Below are positions 1 through 11,835 of a stretch of 64,000 bases of DNA, in pieces. Source of the DNA: Balanoglossus misakiensis (Eukaryota; Hemichordata); contig CM082590.2 in assembly GCA_040954595.2 (NCBI GenBank), positions 6,944,001 to 7,008,000 of the forward strand, read 5' to 3'. The notes beneath the pieces were generated by a model. The model searched no databases, had not been told where the DNA came from, and saw nothing but the letters and a program-made list of their open reading frames with translations. Within the stretch, counting starts at the first letter, position 1. Each line of letters opens with the position of its first letter. The translations under genes were made by a program, and so were the position numbers.

Positions 1-1146
1 TTGACTTTGAATAATAATTTTTGAACAAAAAAGACAATGTTAGTCTTCTGATAATGAAAGCGTATTTAACCGCCAATTAATTTGAGTTTGGTAGCTGATT
101 TTTTTTGAGGTAGAATGTTACATTTCTGTGTGGGTTTTAACTTTTTCTTATACATCTCTAGATTTCTCTGAGAATTTGTATAATTTGTATATTTTATGAT
201 GTTTGCTATATAAAGAAGAATTTATGTTAAAAAATTGTACTTTTATAACATTTTATAAATTTGAAACTGTATTATCCTACAAGTGATTTTATAAACAGTA
301 CATATATTTGCTACCTATTCGAATAACAGTACTAAACATGTAATATGTTTGATTTGTTTATGTTTCTACAATATTTGTGCTTGCAACATTTTATCAGTTT
401 GAAACTCTCTCATCCTACAAGTGATTTTATAATCAGTACATATATTTACTACCTATTCGAATAACAGAACCAAACATGTAATATATTTGATTTGGTAATA
501 TATTTGTACAATATTTGTGCTTGCAACATTTTATCAGTTTGAAACTCTCTCATCCTACAAGTGATTTTATAATCAGTACATATATTTGCTTCCTATTCCA
601 ATGACTACTAAACATTTAATTTGTTTGATTTGATTATGTTTGTACAATATTTATGCTTACAACATTTTATGAGTTTGAAACTCTCTCGTCCTACAAGAGA
701 TTTTATAATCAGTTCATCTCTGCTACATTTTTGAATAACAATACGAAACCTGGAGTGTGTTTGATTTGATTTTTTCAACAATTTCATTATTAAAAATATT
801 TGATTTGCAAATCCAGAATATTTGTCAACGAGTCACTACTCACTGTGAAGAGACGATTGTGTGGGGTTGAAGAACAATTTTGGAGCGATAAAACGGGCTG
901 ACTGAATTCTTATATGAATGCTGTTCCCATTTTCAAACAAGTAAAAACTGTTAAATATAAACTAGAACAGTATAGGGCGTACACAAGATGCCAGGGTCTG
1001 TACTCAAAAACGACGGTTATGAGATGCACTGTCAATTTTCGTGTCATTGGCAGGATTGATCTTGTGTGTGTGTTCGTGTGTGCGTGGATGTGTGTGTGTG
1101 TGTGTGCGTGTGTGTGCATGTGTGCGTGTGTGTGTGTGTGTGTGCG

Positions 1147-1181
<35 letters not shown>

Positions 1182-2336
1182 TTGTTTGTGTGTATGTGTG
1201 CGTCCGTGCATGCCAAACTTGAACCCCATAATTAGGTGTAAGCCTACAGTGTTTGAGTGTAGGCCCTGTCATTTTGTGCACGCTCTTTTTGCTTTCAATT
1301 TACATTTAATGTTGCATTCATTCAAAACAATTCAACTTTATACCTGCGTTGCTATTCACTCCATGCAGGCCTAATGTATTTGTAAACAAAAAGTGAAACT
1401 AAGAATATTGGATCGTGAGCTCCCTGTGGTTTGAGAAATCTGGCAAGCCTTACACAGAGAGAAGAGACAAATGTATAGAAACACAGTTTTCTAAAGATTG
1501 ACCGATATTTGCATCCAACGTCCAACTTGTTTTAGTGACGTAGGCATTCAGCATAGGGCTGAAGTGGCGAGCGACCTCTGGGTCAAGCGTCATAGACGCG
1601 AAACATTGCCATGGAAACAGTGAGCAAAATGGCACAAGCGACTGACGATAGTCTACGTCTACCAAGTATCGCAGAAAATAATTCTATGGAGAATTCATTC
1701 ATGTTTGTGGTCTGTTCCTGAATGGGTTTTTGAATACTCAACGCGAGAGTTCAAATGAGGTCAGGGCTCTTTGCGCGTTCAATTCTGTTCACACTACAGG
1801 CCCTCGTAATATTCTTGTGATAGTAATCTTTATGTCTTTATGACTTTTCAATTCAATAAAAAACATGGCCATAGCCACTTGGTCGTTAATACTTGTACAG
1901 TAATATCATGTACTATTATTCTGTATTTAATAGGCAAGTCATCAAGACATTCGACATATATGACTATCACAACATTATTACCAGCGCCTGTGGTTCACAC
2001 TAGACTATGTGCTGGGGACTATGTGTCAGATATATAATGGTTCTTTGATCAAAACCATCAAAAATAACTTTCTGGAACACATATGCTTCATTTTCCCGGA
2101 CACATACTGTGTCAGATATAGAATAGTTCCATGAGAACAATGTAATGCTATCTAATCAATCTCCCAGACCCCCACCCACCACAGTTATCAAGTGGTCCAG
2201 CCATTAGTTCAAACGAGGTCATCGTTATCGCTCATTCACTTCTGTTCACACTAGACTATGCACAGGGGACAGGGCTTATCATATACGCATGCCAAACCTT
2301 TGACAGTTCAGTAAACATTGCACTACGGGGAACAGG
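1..2336. repeat. Array spacer upstream of TRIM-NHL copy 1
   Basis: The first bases match the sequence about 300 bp past the stop codon of the other copies, most closely that after copy 6, so the window opens inside the 3' flank of another array unit. Bases 230-790 hold an AT-rich minisatellite of about 138 bp per repeat, in three to four copies. A (TG)n tract with interruptions runs from about 1067 to 1201. The rest, 1,205-2,336, is spacer shared by all units. No protein-coding gene is evident. The cysteine/valine and histidine/threonine ORFs here are microsatellite artefacts. Confidence 0.8.
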
Positions 2337-2342
2337 TATATA
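1748..2342 (+). promoter_or_regulatory. Promoter module of copy 1: two DR4-like sites and TATA-like box
   Basis: AGTTCA-N4-AGGTCA occurs at 1748-1763 (spacer aatg) and 2206-2221 (spacer aacg). Both lie in similar ~50-bp contexts ending in CTGTTCACAC, so one is probably an internal duplicate of the other. TATATA at 2337-2342 lies 90 bp before the ATG. The sequence is certain. That DR4 (direct repeat with 4-bp spacer) sites bind a nuclear receptor is known for the motif class and only inferred here. Confidence 0.4.
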
Positions 2343-2426
2343 CACCAGACTTTGTGGAATCGCGTCACATGATTTCTGTACTGGTACACACAGGTACAGA
2401 AAGGCGTTCACCTCACATCAACAGCT

Positions 2427-4652
2427 ATGGCAGCCAAAGAGTCCAAGTTCTTGGCGGAAATCGACACTAATTTTCTCTCCTGTACTATCTGCTCGGAGCG
2501 ATACAAGAATGCTAAACAGCTACCGTGTCTGCACAGCTTCTGCGAGCCGTGTCTGGGGAAGCTGGCAGAGAAAAGTAGCGTCATAGCCTGTCCAATATGT
2601 CGGCGTTCATACCAACTTCCTGATAGTGGCGTGGCAGGTATCGGTGGCAATGCATTCGTCAACGAATTGGTGGAACTGTTTGGAAAACGCGAAGAGGGAA
2701 CCAACAGGTCCAGAAAATGTGAGAGCTGTGATCAGAATGAGATTACAAATCATTGCATCGAGTGTGATGTTAATATGTGCAGTAACTGTGCTCTTGCACA
2801 TTCTCGCTTGAAGGTGACAAAATCACACCGTCTGATGACCTTGGAAGAGTTCGAGTCTGCAAAGTCCGCTGACCTCGCTTCAGTTCAGCCACCGATCTAC
2901 TGTTCTGCTCACCCTAACTACGAAGTCGAATTCTACTGTGACACGTGCGACAAAGCTATCTGTCTCAAATGCACGGCTATAGATCATCCAATCACCGAGC
3001 ATAAATACAGATACTTGAAAGACGCAGCCACTGAATACTGCAAAGATCTGACAGAAGTAATCGACAAAGTGAAAGTGAAAGAAGACGAAGCCAGCCACAG
3101 CAAAGCCGTTGTCACGGAGACGGCCGAATCTCTCGACAGCTGTTATCAGACAGAGAACAAGAAAATGAAAGAACACATCCAGAAAACAATCGATGACGTC
3201 ACTCGCATGATTCGCGAAAATGGCGACAAACTTCTTAGAGAGCTGAAAGATGAATACGATAGAAGGAAAGTCAACTTAAATGCACAACTGAAAGAACTGG
3301 AGTTTGCAGAGAGTGACATGTCAAATGCAAGAGAGTATGCTGAGAAACTGATGCATTTTGGGAATGCAGCGCAGTTGATGTCAGCCAGGAAAGGGATTGC
3401 CACTCAAATGGAAGAATTGCTGAGAATGGAGACGAAAATTGACCCGACAGAGACTGACTACATGGAGTTCAAACAATGTGATGATTTCTGTAAAACAAAA
3501 ACTGTGGGTGTAATATCCACATGCCCAGTCACAGCTGATAACTGCAGTCTGGTTGATGTTCCCGAATTTGTGAGAGTTGATGAAGATATCACCGTCACCC
3601 TAGCAACAGAGGTCAAGCAGAGAAAAGAAACGCACGAAGAAGTAGAAGTAGAGGCAGTCTTGAAGAAACCAGACGACAATCAAGAAGACATGGAAACAAC
3701 AAATAATGGTGATGGAACATGGAGTTTGAAAACACGTGCCAAGATGACAGGAAATCATGAAGTCTCAGTGTCGGTATCCAAGAAACCAGTCAAAGGGTCA
3801 CCAGTTACAATCAATGTTATTCCACAGAAAGGTTTGATTTGTAAATTTGGTCAGTTAGGGTCAGGAGTGGGACAGTTCAATGATCCATGGGGAGTCATGG
3901 CAACCAGGGATGGCAATGTTAGGGTGTGTGATAGTGATAATAATAGATTACAGACATTCACCCAACATGGCCAACATAGATGTACAACCACGTTCAGTAA
4001 TATTTCAACCAAAGTTAGTCCAGTGTTTTCAGCTGCATCAGAGGATGGAAGTATCTTTACTACTGATGACAGTGGTAAGCAAGTAATCGTGCATGATGAG
4101 AATGGTAGAGTGATGCGTTGTTTCGGCAAAGGTGTGATTCTATCCCCGTACGGAATTGCGATACATCCTGTCAATGGGAGGGTCTATGTTGTCGATTGGG
4201 GGGGTCACTGTGTACACATCTACAACAAAAATGGTGATCATTACAAGTCTTTTGGCACTAAAGGGCAAAGTCAAGGTGAGATGTCCCACCCTGTAGGCAT
4301 CAGTATTGATGCTGCAGGGAAAGTGTTTGTATCAGATCAATGGAATCACCGTATTCAAGTGTTTGATGCTGAGGGTGTATATCTGTACAGCTTTGGAAGT
4401 CGAGCGTCAGGTGATAATCAGATGTTGCACCCCTATGGGATATCACATGACAGTGATGGCAATGTGTATGTGTGTGATTACGGTAATCACAGAGTGATGA
4501 AGTATGAGTCAGATGGTCAATTCATTGGTCGCATTGACAGTGATGATGATAGGGTAGAATCTCCAACAGGTATCTGTGTGACCGATGACAAGCCATTTGG
4601 CAATGTTATTGTGTCTAGTCTGAACGGATATGTGAAGGTGTTTGCTCAGTGA
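2427..4652 (+). CDS. TRIM-NHL protein, array copy 1 (RING, B-boxes, coiled coil, filamin-like, NHL)
   Basis: A 741-residue protein from one uninterrupted exon. The N-terminal RING is C3HC4 (C19, C22, C34, H36, C39, C42, C55, C58), so the protein is probably a ubiquitin E3 ligase. Two B-box zinc modules follow, at about 98-134 and 159-192, then a coiled coil at about 200-330, a filamin/Ig-like domain at about 375-465 and six NHL blades at about 476-740. This order is that of TRIM2/3/71-type proteins. The start is the conserved ATG of MAAKESK, 90 bp after a TATA-like sequence. The residues that differ between copies are: blade 1 F-N-D before and W after the proline, then S-D (503-504); blade 3 L-S/Y and W-G (591-592); blade 4 E618, S-H/V and Q-W (638-639); blade 5 L-H/Y and Y-G (685-686); blade 6 E-S/T and L-N-G (732-734). 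Substrate or ligand is unknown; a recognition role for the propeller is inferred. Confidence 0.93.
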   Translation: MAAKESKFLAEIDTNFLSCTICSERYKNAKQLPCLHSFCEPCLGKLAEKSSVIACPICRRSYQLPDSGVAGIGGNAFVNELVELFGKREEGTNRSRKCESCDQNEITNHCIECDVNMCSNCALAHSRLKVTKSHRLMTLEEFESAKSADLASVQPPIYCSAHPNYEVEFYCDTCDKAICLKCTAIDHPITEHKYRYLKDAATEYCKDLTEVIDKVKVKEDEASHSKAVVTETAESLDSCYQTENKKMKEHIQKTIDDVTRMIRENGDKLLRELKDEYDRRKVNLNAQLKELEFAESDMSNAREYAEKLMHFGNAAQLMSARKGIATQMEELLRMETKIDPTETDYMEFKQCDDFCKTKTVGVISTCPVTADNCSLVDVPEFVRVDEDITVTLATEVKQRKETHEEVEVEAVLKKPDDNQEDMETTNNGDGTWSLKTRAKMTGNHEVSVSVSKKPVKGSPVTINVIPQKGLICKFGQLGSGVGQFNDPWGVMATRDGNVRVCDSDNNRLQTFTQHGQHRCTTTFSNISTKVSPVFSAASEDGSIFTTDDSGKQVIVHDENGRVMRCFGKGVILSPYGIAIHPVNGRVYVVDWGGHCVHIYNKNGDHYKSFGTKGQSQGEMSHPVGISIDAAGKVFVSDQWNHRIQVFDAEGVYLYSFGSRASGDNQMLHPYGISHDSDGNVYVCDYGNHRVMKYESDGQFIGRIDSDDDRVESPTGICVTDDKPFGNVIVSSLNGYVKVFAQ

Positions 4653-6945
4653 AGTGAGAGTGAAGTGTGGAAGGAAATCAAAATGGCGAGACATGCCAAC
4701 AGAGAACGCCCTCCTGTGTTTGTTGTGAAGACATAAAACCATAACAACACAAGAAAATAACTATCTACTCTAAAATACACTAATATTGCTGATATATTGA
4801 ATCAGTCCATTACTTAGAAACCCATGGACCTCACAAATTCTAAACTGTATTTTTTATAGTTCAAGTGTCATGACATTTTTTCAAGTTTAAACAGAACTAG
4901 ATCACCATGGAAAAGAATTCTTATTGTAACAAATGATAATATTAATTCCTGAATATTGACTTTGAATAATAAGTTTTGAACAAAAAAGACAATGTAAGTC
5001 TTCTGATAATGAAAGCGTACTTAGCTGCCAATTAATATCAGAGGAATCAATGTTGGCAGGGGATTTTTTTTAGGAAGAATGTTTCATTTCCGTGTGGTTT
5101 GTAACTTTTTCTTATATATCTCTAGATTGCTCTGAGAATTTGTATAATTTGTATATTTTATGATGTTTGCTATATAAACAAGAATGTATATTTGTTCAAT
5201 ATTTGGACTTGTATCATTTCATTAATTTCAAACTGTATTATCCTACAAGTGATTTTATAATCAGTACATATATTTGCTTCCTATTCGAATAACAGTACTT
5301 AACATGTAATTTGTTTGATTTGATTATGTTTGTACAATATTTGTGTTTGCAACATTTTATGAGTTTGAAACTCTCTCATCCTACAAGTGATTTTATAATC
5401 AAGTCACGCCTGCTACATTTTTTTAATTACAATTCGAAACCTGGAGTGTATTTGATTTGATTTTTTTTTTAAATTTGATTATTAAAGATATATGATTTGC
5501 AAATCCAGAATATTTGTCGATGAGTCACTACTCACTGTGAAGAGAGGATTGTGTGGGGTTGAAGAACAATTTTGGAGCGATAAAACGGCCTGACTGAATT
5601 CTTATATGAATGCTGTTCCCATTTTCAAACTAGTTTAAAATGTTAAATGAAAATTAGAACAGTGTAGGGCGTACACAAGATGCCCCGGGTCCGTACTCAA
5701 AAACGACGGTTATGAGACGCACTGTCAATTTTTGTGTCATTGGCAGGATTGAGCTTGTGTGTGTTTTTGTGTGTGCGTGCATTTTTGTGTGCGTGTGTGT
5801 GTGTGTGCGTCCGTGCATGCCAAACTTGAACCCCATAATTAGGTGTAAGCCTACAGTGTTTGAGTGAAGGCCCTGTCATTATGTGCACGCTCTTTTTGCT
5901 TTCAATTTACATTTAATGCTGCATTCATTCAAAACAATTAAACTTTATACCTGCGTTGCTATTCACTCCATGCAGGCCTATATGTATTTGTAAACAAAAA
6001 GTGAAACTAAAAATATTGGATCGTGAGCTCCCTGTGGTTTGAGAAATCTGGCAAGCCTTGTACAGAGAGAAGAGACAAATGTATAGAAACACAGTTTTCT
6101 AAAGATTGACCGATATTTGCATCCAACGTCCAACCTGTTTTAGTGACGTAGGCATTCAGCATAGGGCTGAAGTGGCGAGCGACCTCTGGGTCGAGCGTCA
6201 TAGACGCGAGACATTGCCATGGAAACAGTGAGTAAAATGGCATAAGCGACTGACGATAGTCTACGTCCACTAAGTATTGCAGAAAATAATTCTTTGGAGA
6301 ATTCATTCATGTGTGTGGTCTGTTCCTGAATGGGTTTTTGAATTCTCAACGCAAGAGTTCAAACGAGGTCAGGGCTCTTTGCGCGTTCAATTCTGTTCAC
6401 ACCACAGGCGCTCCTAATGTTTTTGTGATAGTAATCATTATGTCTTTATGACTTTTCAATTCAATAAAAAACATGGCCATAGCCACTTGGTCGTTTATAC
6501 TTGTACAGTACTATCATGTACATTGATTCTGTATTTAATAGGCAAGTCATCAAGACATTCTACATATATGACTATCACAACATTATTACCAGCGCCTATG
6601 GTTCACACTAGACTATGGGCTGGGGACTATGTGTCAGATATATAATGGTTCTTTGATCAAAACCACCAAAAATTACTTTTTGGAACATATGTTACTTCAT
6701 TTTCCGGACGCATACTGTGTCAGATATAGAATAGTTCCATGAGAACAATGTAATGCTATCTAATCAATCTCCCAGACCCCCACCCACCACAGTTATCAAG
6801 TGGTCCAGCCGTTAGTTCAAACGAGGTCATCGCTATCGCTCGTTCACTTCTGTTCACACTAGACTATGCACAGGGGACAGGGCTTATCATATACGCGTGT
6901 CAAACCTTTGACAGTTCAGTAAACATTGCACAACGGGGGAACAGG
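4653..6945. repeat. Array spacer between copies 1 and 2
   Basis: This is the shared 3' flank and spacer. It has a short ~138-bp minisatellite block at about 5,200-5,480 and the smallest class of (TG)n tract at about 5,756-5,812. The stretch 5,815-6,350 is nearly identical to that of the other units and has a conserved but unconvincing minus-strand ORF. No gene is supported. Confidence 0.8.
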
Positions 6946-6951
6946 TATATA
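6356..6951 (+). promoter_or_regulatory. Promoter module of copy 2
   Basis: DR4-like sites at 6356-6371 and 6814-6829, both with spacer aacg. TATA-like TATATA at 6946-6951, 90 bp before the ATG. Confidence 0.4.
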
Positions 6952-7035
6952 CACCAGACTTTGTGGAATCGCGTCACATGATTTCTGTACTGGTACACAC
7001 AGGTACAGAAAGGCGTTCACCTCACATCAACAGCT

Positions 7036-9264
7036 ATGGCAGCCAAAGAGTCCAAGTTCTTGGCGGAAATCGACACTAATTTTCTCTCCTGTACTATCTG
7101 CTCGGAGCGATACAAGAATGCTAAACAGCTACCGTGTCTGCACAGCTTCTGCGAGCCGTGTCTGGGGAAGCTGGCAGAGAAAAGTAGCGTCATAGCCTGT
7201 CCAATATGTCGGCGTTCATACCAACTTCCTGATAGTGGCGTGGCAGGTATCGGTGGCAATGCATTCGTCAACGAATTGGTGGAACTGTTTGGAAAACGCG
7301 AAGAGGGAACCAACAGGTCCAGAAAATGCGAGAGCTGTGATCAGAATGAGATTACAAATCATTGCATCGAGTGTGATGTTAATATGTGCAGTAACTGTGC
7401 TCTTGCACATACTCGCTTGAAGGTGACAAAATCACACCGTCTGATGACCTTGGAAGAGTTCGAGTCTGCAAAGTCCGCTGACCTCACTTCAGTACAGCCA
7501 CCGATCTACTGTTCTGCTCACCCTAACAACGAAGTCGAATTCTACTGCGACACGTGCGACAAAGCTATCTGTCTCAAATGCACGGCTATAGATCATCCAA
7601 TCACCGAGCATAAATACAGATACTTGAAAGACGCAGCCACTGAATACTGCAAAGATCTGACAGAAGTAATCGACAAAGTGAAAGTGAAAGAAGACGAAGC
7701 CAGCCACAGCAAAGCCGTAGTCATGGAGACGGCCGAATCTCTCGACAGCTGTTATCAGACAGAGAACAAGAAAATGAAAGAACACATCCAGAAAACAATC
7801 GATGACGTCACTCGCATGATTCGTGAAAATGGTGACAAACTTCTTGGAGAGCTGAAAGATGAATACGATAGAAGGAAAGTCAACTTAAATGCACAACTGA
7901 AAGAACTGGAGTTTGCAGAGAGTGACATGTCAAATGCAAGAGAGTATGCTGAGAAACTGATGCATTTTGGGAATGCAGCGCAGTTGATGTCAGCCAGGAA
8001 AGGGATTGCCACTCAAATGAATGAATTGCTGAGAATGGAGACGAAAATTGACCCGACTGAGACTGACTACATGGAGTTCAAACCATGTGATGATTTCTGT
8101 AGAACAAAAACTGTGGGTGTAATATCCACATCAAATCCTGTACCAGCTGATAACTGCAGTCTGGTTGATGTTCCCAAATTTGCGAGAGTTGATGAAGATA
8201 TCACCATCACCCTAGCAACAGAGGTCAAGCAGAGAAAAACAACGCGCGAAGAAGTAGAAGTAGAGGCAGTCTTGAAGAAACCAGACGACAGCCAAGAAGA
8301 CATGGAAACAACAAATAATGGTGATGGAACATGGAGTTTGAAAACCCGTGCCAAGATGACAGGAAATCATGAAGTCTCAGTGTCGGTATCCAAGAAACCA
8401 GTCAAAGGGTCACCAGTTACAATCAATGTTATTCCACAGAAAGGTTTGATTTGTAAATTTGGTCAGAAAGGGTCGGGAGTCGGTCAGTTGAGTTTTCCGT
8501 GGGGAGTCATGGCAACCAGGGATGGCAATGTTAGGATGTGTGATAATGGTAATAATAGATTACAGACATTCACCCAACATGGCCAACATAGATGTACAAC
8601 CACGTTCAGTAATATTTCAACCAAAGTTAGTCCACGGTTTTCAGCTGCATCAGAGGATGGAAGTATCTTTACTACTGATGACAGTGGTAAGCAAGTAATC
8701 GTGCATGATGAGAATGGTAGAGTGATGCGTTGTTTCGGCAAAGGTGTGATTCAATCCCCGCGCGGAATTGCGATACATCCTGTCAATGGGAGGGTCTATG
8801 TTGTCGATCGTGATGGTCATCGTGTACACATCTACAACAAAAATGGTGATCATTACAAGTCTTTTGGCACTCAAGGTCAAAGTCAAGGTCGGATGTCCTA
8901 CCCTGTAGGCATCAGTATTGATGCTGCAGGGAAAGTGTTTGTATCAGATCAATGCAATCACCGCATTCAAGTGTTTGATGCTGAGGGTGGATATCTGTAC
9001 AGCTTTGGAAGTCAAGGGTCAGGTGATAATCAGATGAGTAACCCCCTGGGGATATCACATGACAGTGATGGCAACATGTATGTGTGTGATGGCAATAATC
9101 ACAGAGTGATGAAGTATGAGTCAGATGGTCAATTCATTGGTCGCATTGACAGTGATGATGATAGGGTAGGATCTCCAGCAGGTATCTGTGTGACCGATGA
9201 CAAGCCATTTGGCAATGTTATCGTGTCTAGTGAGAACGGATATGTGAAGGTGTTTGCTCAGTGA
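7036..9264 (+). CDS. TRIM-NHL protein, array copy 2
   Basis: 742 residues, one exon, same domain order as copy 1, with all RING and B-box zinc ligands kept. It has one extra residue in the linker after the coiled coil (S-N-P-V-P in place of C-P-V-T), a form shared with copies 3 and 7. The filamin-like variable stretch reads T-T-R-E-E. Propeller signature: blade 1 L-S-F before and W after the proline, then N-G; blade 3 Q-S/R and R-D; blade 4 R, S-Y/V and Q-C; blade 5 S-N/L and G-N; blade 6 G-S/A and E-N-G. Sequence between these positions is almost unchanged from copy 1, so the differences are focal. Confidence 0.93.
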   Translation: MAAKESKFLAEIDTNFLSCTICSERYKNAKQLPCLHSFCEPCLGKLAEKSSVIACPICRRSYQLPDSGVAGIGGNAFVNELVELFGKREEGTNRSRKCESCDQNEITNHCIECDVNMCSNCALAHTRLKVTKSHRLMTLEEFESAKSADLTSVQPPIYCSAHPNNEVEFYCDTCDKAICLKCTAIDHPITEHKYRYLKDAATEYCKDLTEVIDKVKVKEDEASHSKAVVMETAESLDSCYQTENKKMKEHIQKTIDDVTRMIRENGDKLLGELKDEYDRRKVNLNAQLKELEFAESDMSNAREYAEKLMHFGNAAQLMSARKGIATQMNELLRMETKIDPTETDYMEFKPCDDFCRTKTVGVISTSNPVPADNCSLVDVPKFARVDEDITITLATEVKQRKTTREEVEVEAVLKKPDDSQEDMETTNNGDGTWSLKTRAKMTGNHEVSVSVSKKPVKGSPVTINVIPQKGLICKFGQKGSGVGQLSFPWGVMATRDGNVRMCDNGNNRLQTFTQHGQHRCTTTFSNISTKVSPRFSAASEDGSIFTTDDSGKQVIVHDENGRVMRCFGKGVIQSPRGIAIHPVNGRVYVVDRDGHRVHIYNKNGDHYKSFGTQGQSQGRMSYPVGISIDAAGKVFVSDQCNHRIQVFDAEGGYLYSFGSQGSGDNQMSNPLGISHDSDGNMYVCDGNNHRVMKYESDGQFIGRIDSDDDRVGSPAGICVTDDKPFGNVIVSSENGYVKVFAQ

Positions 9265-11745
9265 AGTGAAAGTGAAGTGTGGAAGGAAATCAAAATGGCG
9301 AGACATTCCAACAGAGAACGCCCTCCTGTGTTTGTTGTGAAGACATAAAACCATAGCAACACAAGAAAAACAAGTATCTACGCTAAAATGGACTAATATA
9401 GCCGATAACATTGAATCAGTACATTATACTTAGTAACCATGGAGACCACAAACTCTAACCTTTATTATTTTTATAGTTAAAGTCTCATGACTTTTTTTCA
9501 AGTTCATACAGAACTAGATCACCATGGAAAAGAATTCTTATTGTAACACATGATAATATTAATTCCTGAATATTGAGTTTGAATAATAATTTTTGTACAA
9601 AAAATGCCAATGACAGTCTCCTGATAATGAAAGTGTACTTAGCCGCTAATGAATTTGAGAGGAATCAATGTTGGCAGCTGAATTTTTTTGAGGTAGAACG
9701 TTAATTTCTGTGTGGGTTCAACTTTTTCTTATATATCTCTTGATTACTCTAAGAATTTGTATAATTTGCATATTTAATTGTGTTTGCTATATAAACAACA
9801 ATGTATGTTCAAAATTTGTAATTTTATAACATTTTATAAATTTGAAACTGTATTATCCTACAAGTGATTTTATAATCAGTACATATATTTGCTACCTATT
9901 CGAATAACAGAACCAAACATGTAATATATTTGATTTGGTAATATATTTGTACAATATTTGTGCTTGCAACATTTAATGAGTTTGAAACTGTATTATCCTA
10001 CAAGTGATTTTATAATCAGTACATATATTTGCTACCTATTCGAATAACAGTACTAAACATGTAATATGTTTGATTTGATTATGTTTGTACAACATTTGTG
10101 TTTGCAACATTTTATGAGTTTGAAACTCTCTGATTTTATAATCAGTTCATCTCTGCTACATTTTTGAATAACAATACGAAACCTGGAGTGTGTTTGATTT
10201 GATTTTTTTTTAAATTTGATTATTAAAGAGATTTGATTTGCAAATCCAGAATATTTGTCAATGAGTCACTACTCACTGTGAAGAGAGGATTGTGTGGGGT
10301 TGAAGAACAATTTTGGAGCGATAAAACGGGCTGACTGAATTCTTATATGAATGCTGTTCCCATTTTCAAACAAGTTTAAAATGTTAAATGAAAATTAGAA
10401 CAGTATAGGGCGTTCACAAGATGCCCGGGTCTGTACTCAAAAACGACGGTTATGAGACGCACTGTCAATTTTCGTGTTATTGGCAGTATTGAGCTTGTGT
10501 GTGCGTGTGTGTGTGTGTGCATTTGTGTGTGTGTGTGTGTGCGTGTGTGTGCATGTGTGTTCATGTGTGTGTGCCTGCATGTGCCTCTGTGTATGTGTGT
10601 GTGTGTGTGCGTCCGTGCATGCCAAACTTGAACCCCATAATTAGGTGTAAGCCTACAGTGTTTGAGTGAAGGCCCTGTCATTATGTGCACGCTCTTTTTG
10701 CTTTCAATTTTCATTTAATGCTGCATTCATTCAAAACAATTAAACTTTATACCTGCATTGCTATTCACTCCATTCAGGCCTATGTATTTGTAAACACAAA
10801 GTGAAACTAAGAATATTGGATCGTGAGCTCCCTGTGGTTTGAGAAATCTGGCAAGCCTTGTACAGAGAGAAGAGACAAATGTATAGAAACACAGTTTTCT
10901 AAAGATTGACCGATATTTGCATCCAACGTCCAACCTGTTTTAGTGACGTAGACACTCAGCATAGGGCTGAAGTGGCGAGCGACCTCTGGGTCGAGCGTCA
11001 TAGACGCGAGACATTGCCATGGAAACAGTGAGCAAAATGGCACAAGCCGCTGACGATAGTCTACGTCCACCAAGTATCGCAGAAAATAATTCTTTGGAGA
11101 ATTTGTTCATGTTTGTGGTCTGTCCCTGACTGGGTTTTTGAATACTCAACGCGAGAGTTCAAACGAGGTCATGGCTCTTTGTGTGTTCAATTCTGTTCAC
11201 ACCACAGGCGCTGGTAATATTATTGTGATAGTAATCTTTATGTCTTTATGACTTTTCAATTCAATAAAAAACATGGCCATAGCCACTTGGTCGTTTATAC
11301 TTGTACAGTACTATCATGTACTATGATTCTGTATTTAATAGGCAAGTCATCAAAACATTCTACATATATGACTATCACAACATTATTACGAGCGCCTGTG
11401 GTTCACACTAGACTATGGGCTGGTGACTATGTGTAAGATATATAATGGTTCTTTGATCAAAACCACCAAAAATTACTTTCTGGAACACATATGTTTCATT
11501 TTCCGGACGCATACTGTGTCAGATATACAATAGTTCCATGAGAACAATGTAATGCTATCTAATCAATCTCCCAGACCCCCACCCACCACATTTATCAAGT
11601 GGTCCAGCCGTTAGTTCAAACGAGGTCATCGTTATCGCTCATTCACTTCTGTTCACACTAGACTATATGCACAGGGGCGGGGCTTATCATATACGCGTGT
11701 CAAACCTTTGACAGTTCAGTAAACATTGCACTACGGGGGAACAGG
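9265..11745. repeat. Array spacer between copies 2 and 3
   Basis: The minisatellite block at about 9,820-10,210 has about three ~138-bp repeats, and the (TG)n tract runs from about 10,495 to 10,613. The remainder matches the other spacers closely. No gene seen. Confidence 0.8.
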
Positions 11746-11751
11746 TATATA
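11156..11751 (+). promoter_or_regulatory. Promoter module of copy 3
   Basis: DR4-like sites at 11156-11171 and 11613-11628. TATATA at 11746-11751. Confidence 0.4.
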
Positions 11752-11835
11752 CACCAGACTTTGTGGAATCGCGTCACATGATTTCTGTACTGGTACACAC
11801 AGGTACAGAAAGGCGTTCACCTCACATCAACAGCT

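Noticed and set aside
1066-1374. Cysteine/valine-rich and histidine/threonine-rich ORFs in the TG tracts (also near 5,700, 10,440, 15,060, 27,660-28,156 and 33,120)
   Set aside because: They are translations of (TG)n/(CA)n microsatellite in several frames on both strands, with no start context or conserved protein.
2408-2704. 98-residue minus-strand ORF repeated opposite every RING domain
   Set aside because: It is conserved only because the sense RING-coding DNA is identical in all copies; it is antisense to a clear gene and has no recognisable domain.
10807-11073. Minus-strand ORFs of about 70-100 residues recurring in every spacer
   Set aside because: Their conservation follows the spacer as a whole; lengths and starts shift between units and no family is recognised.
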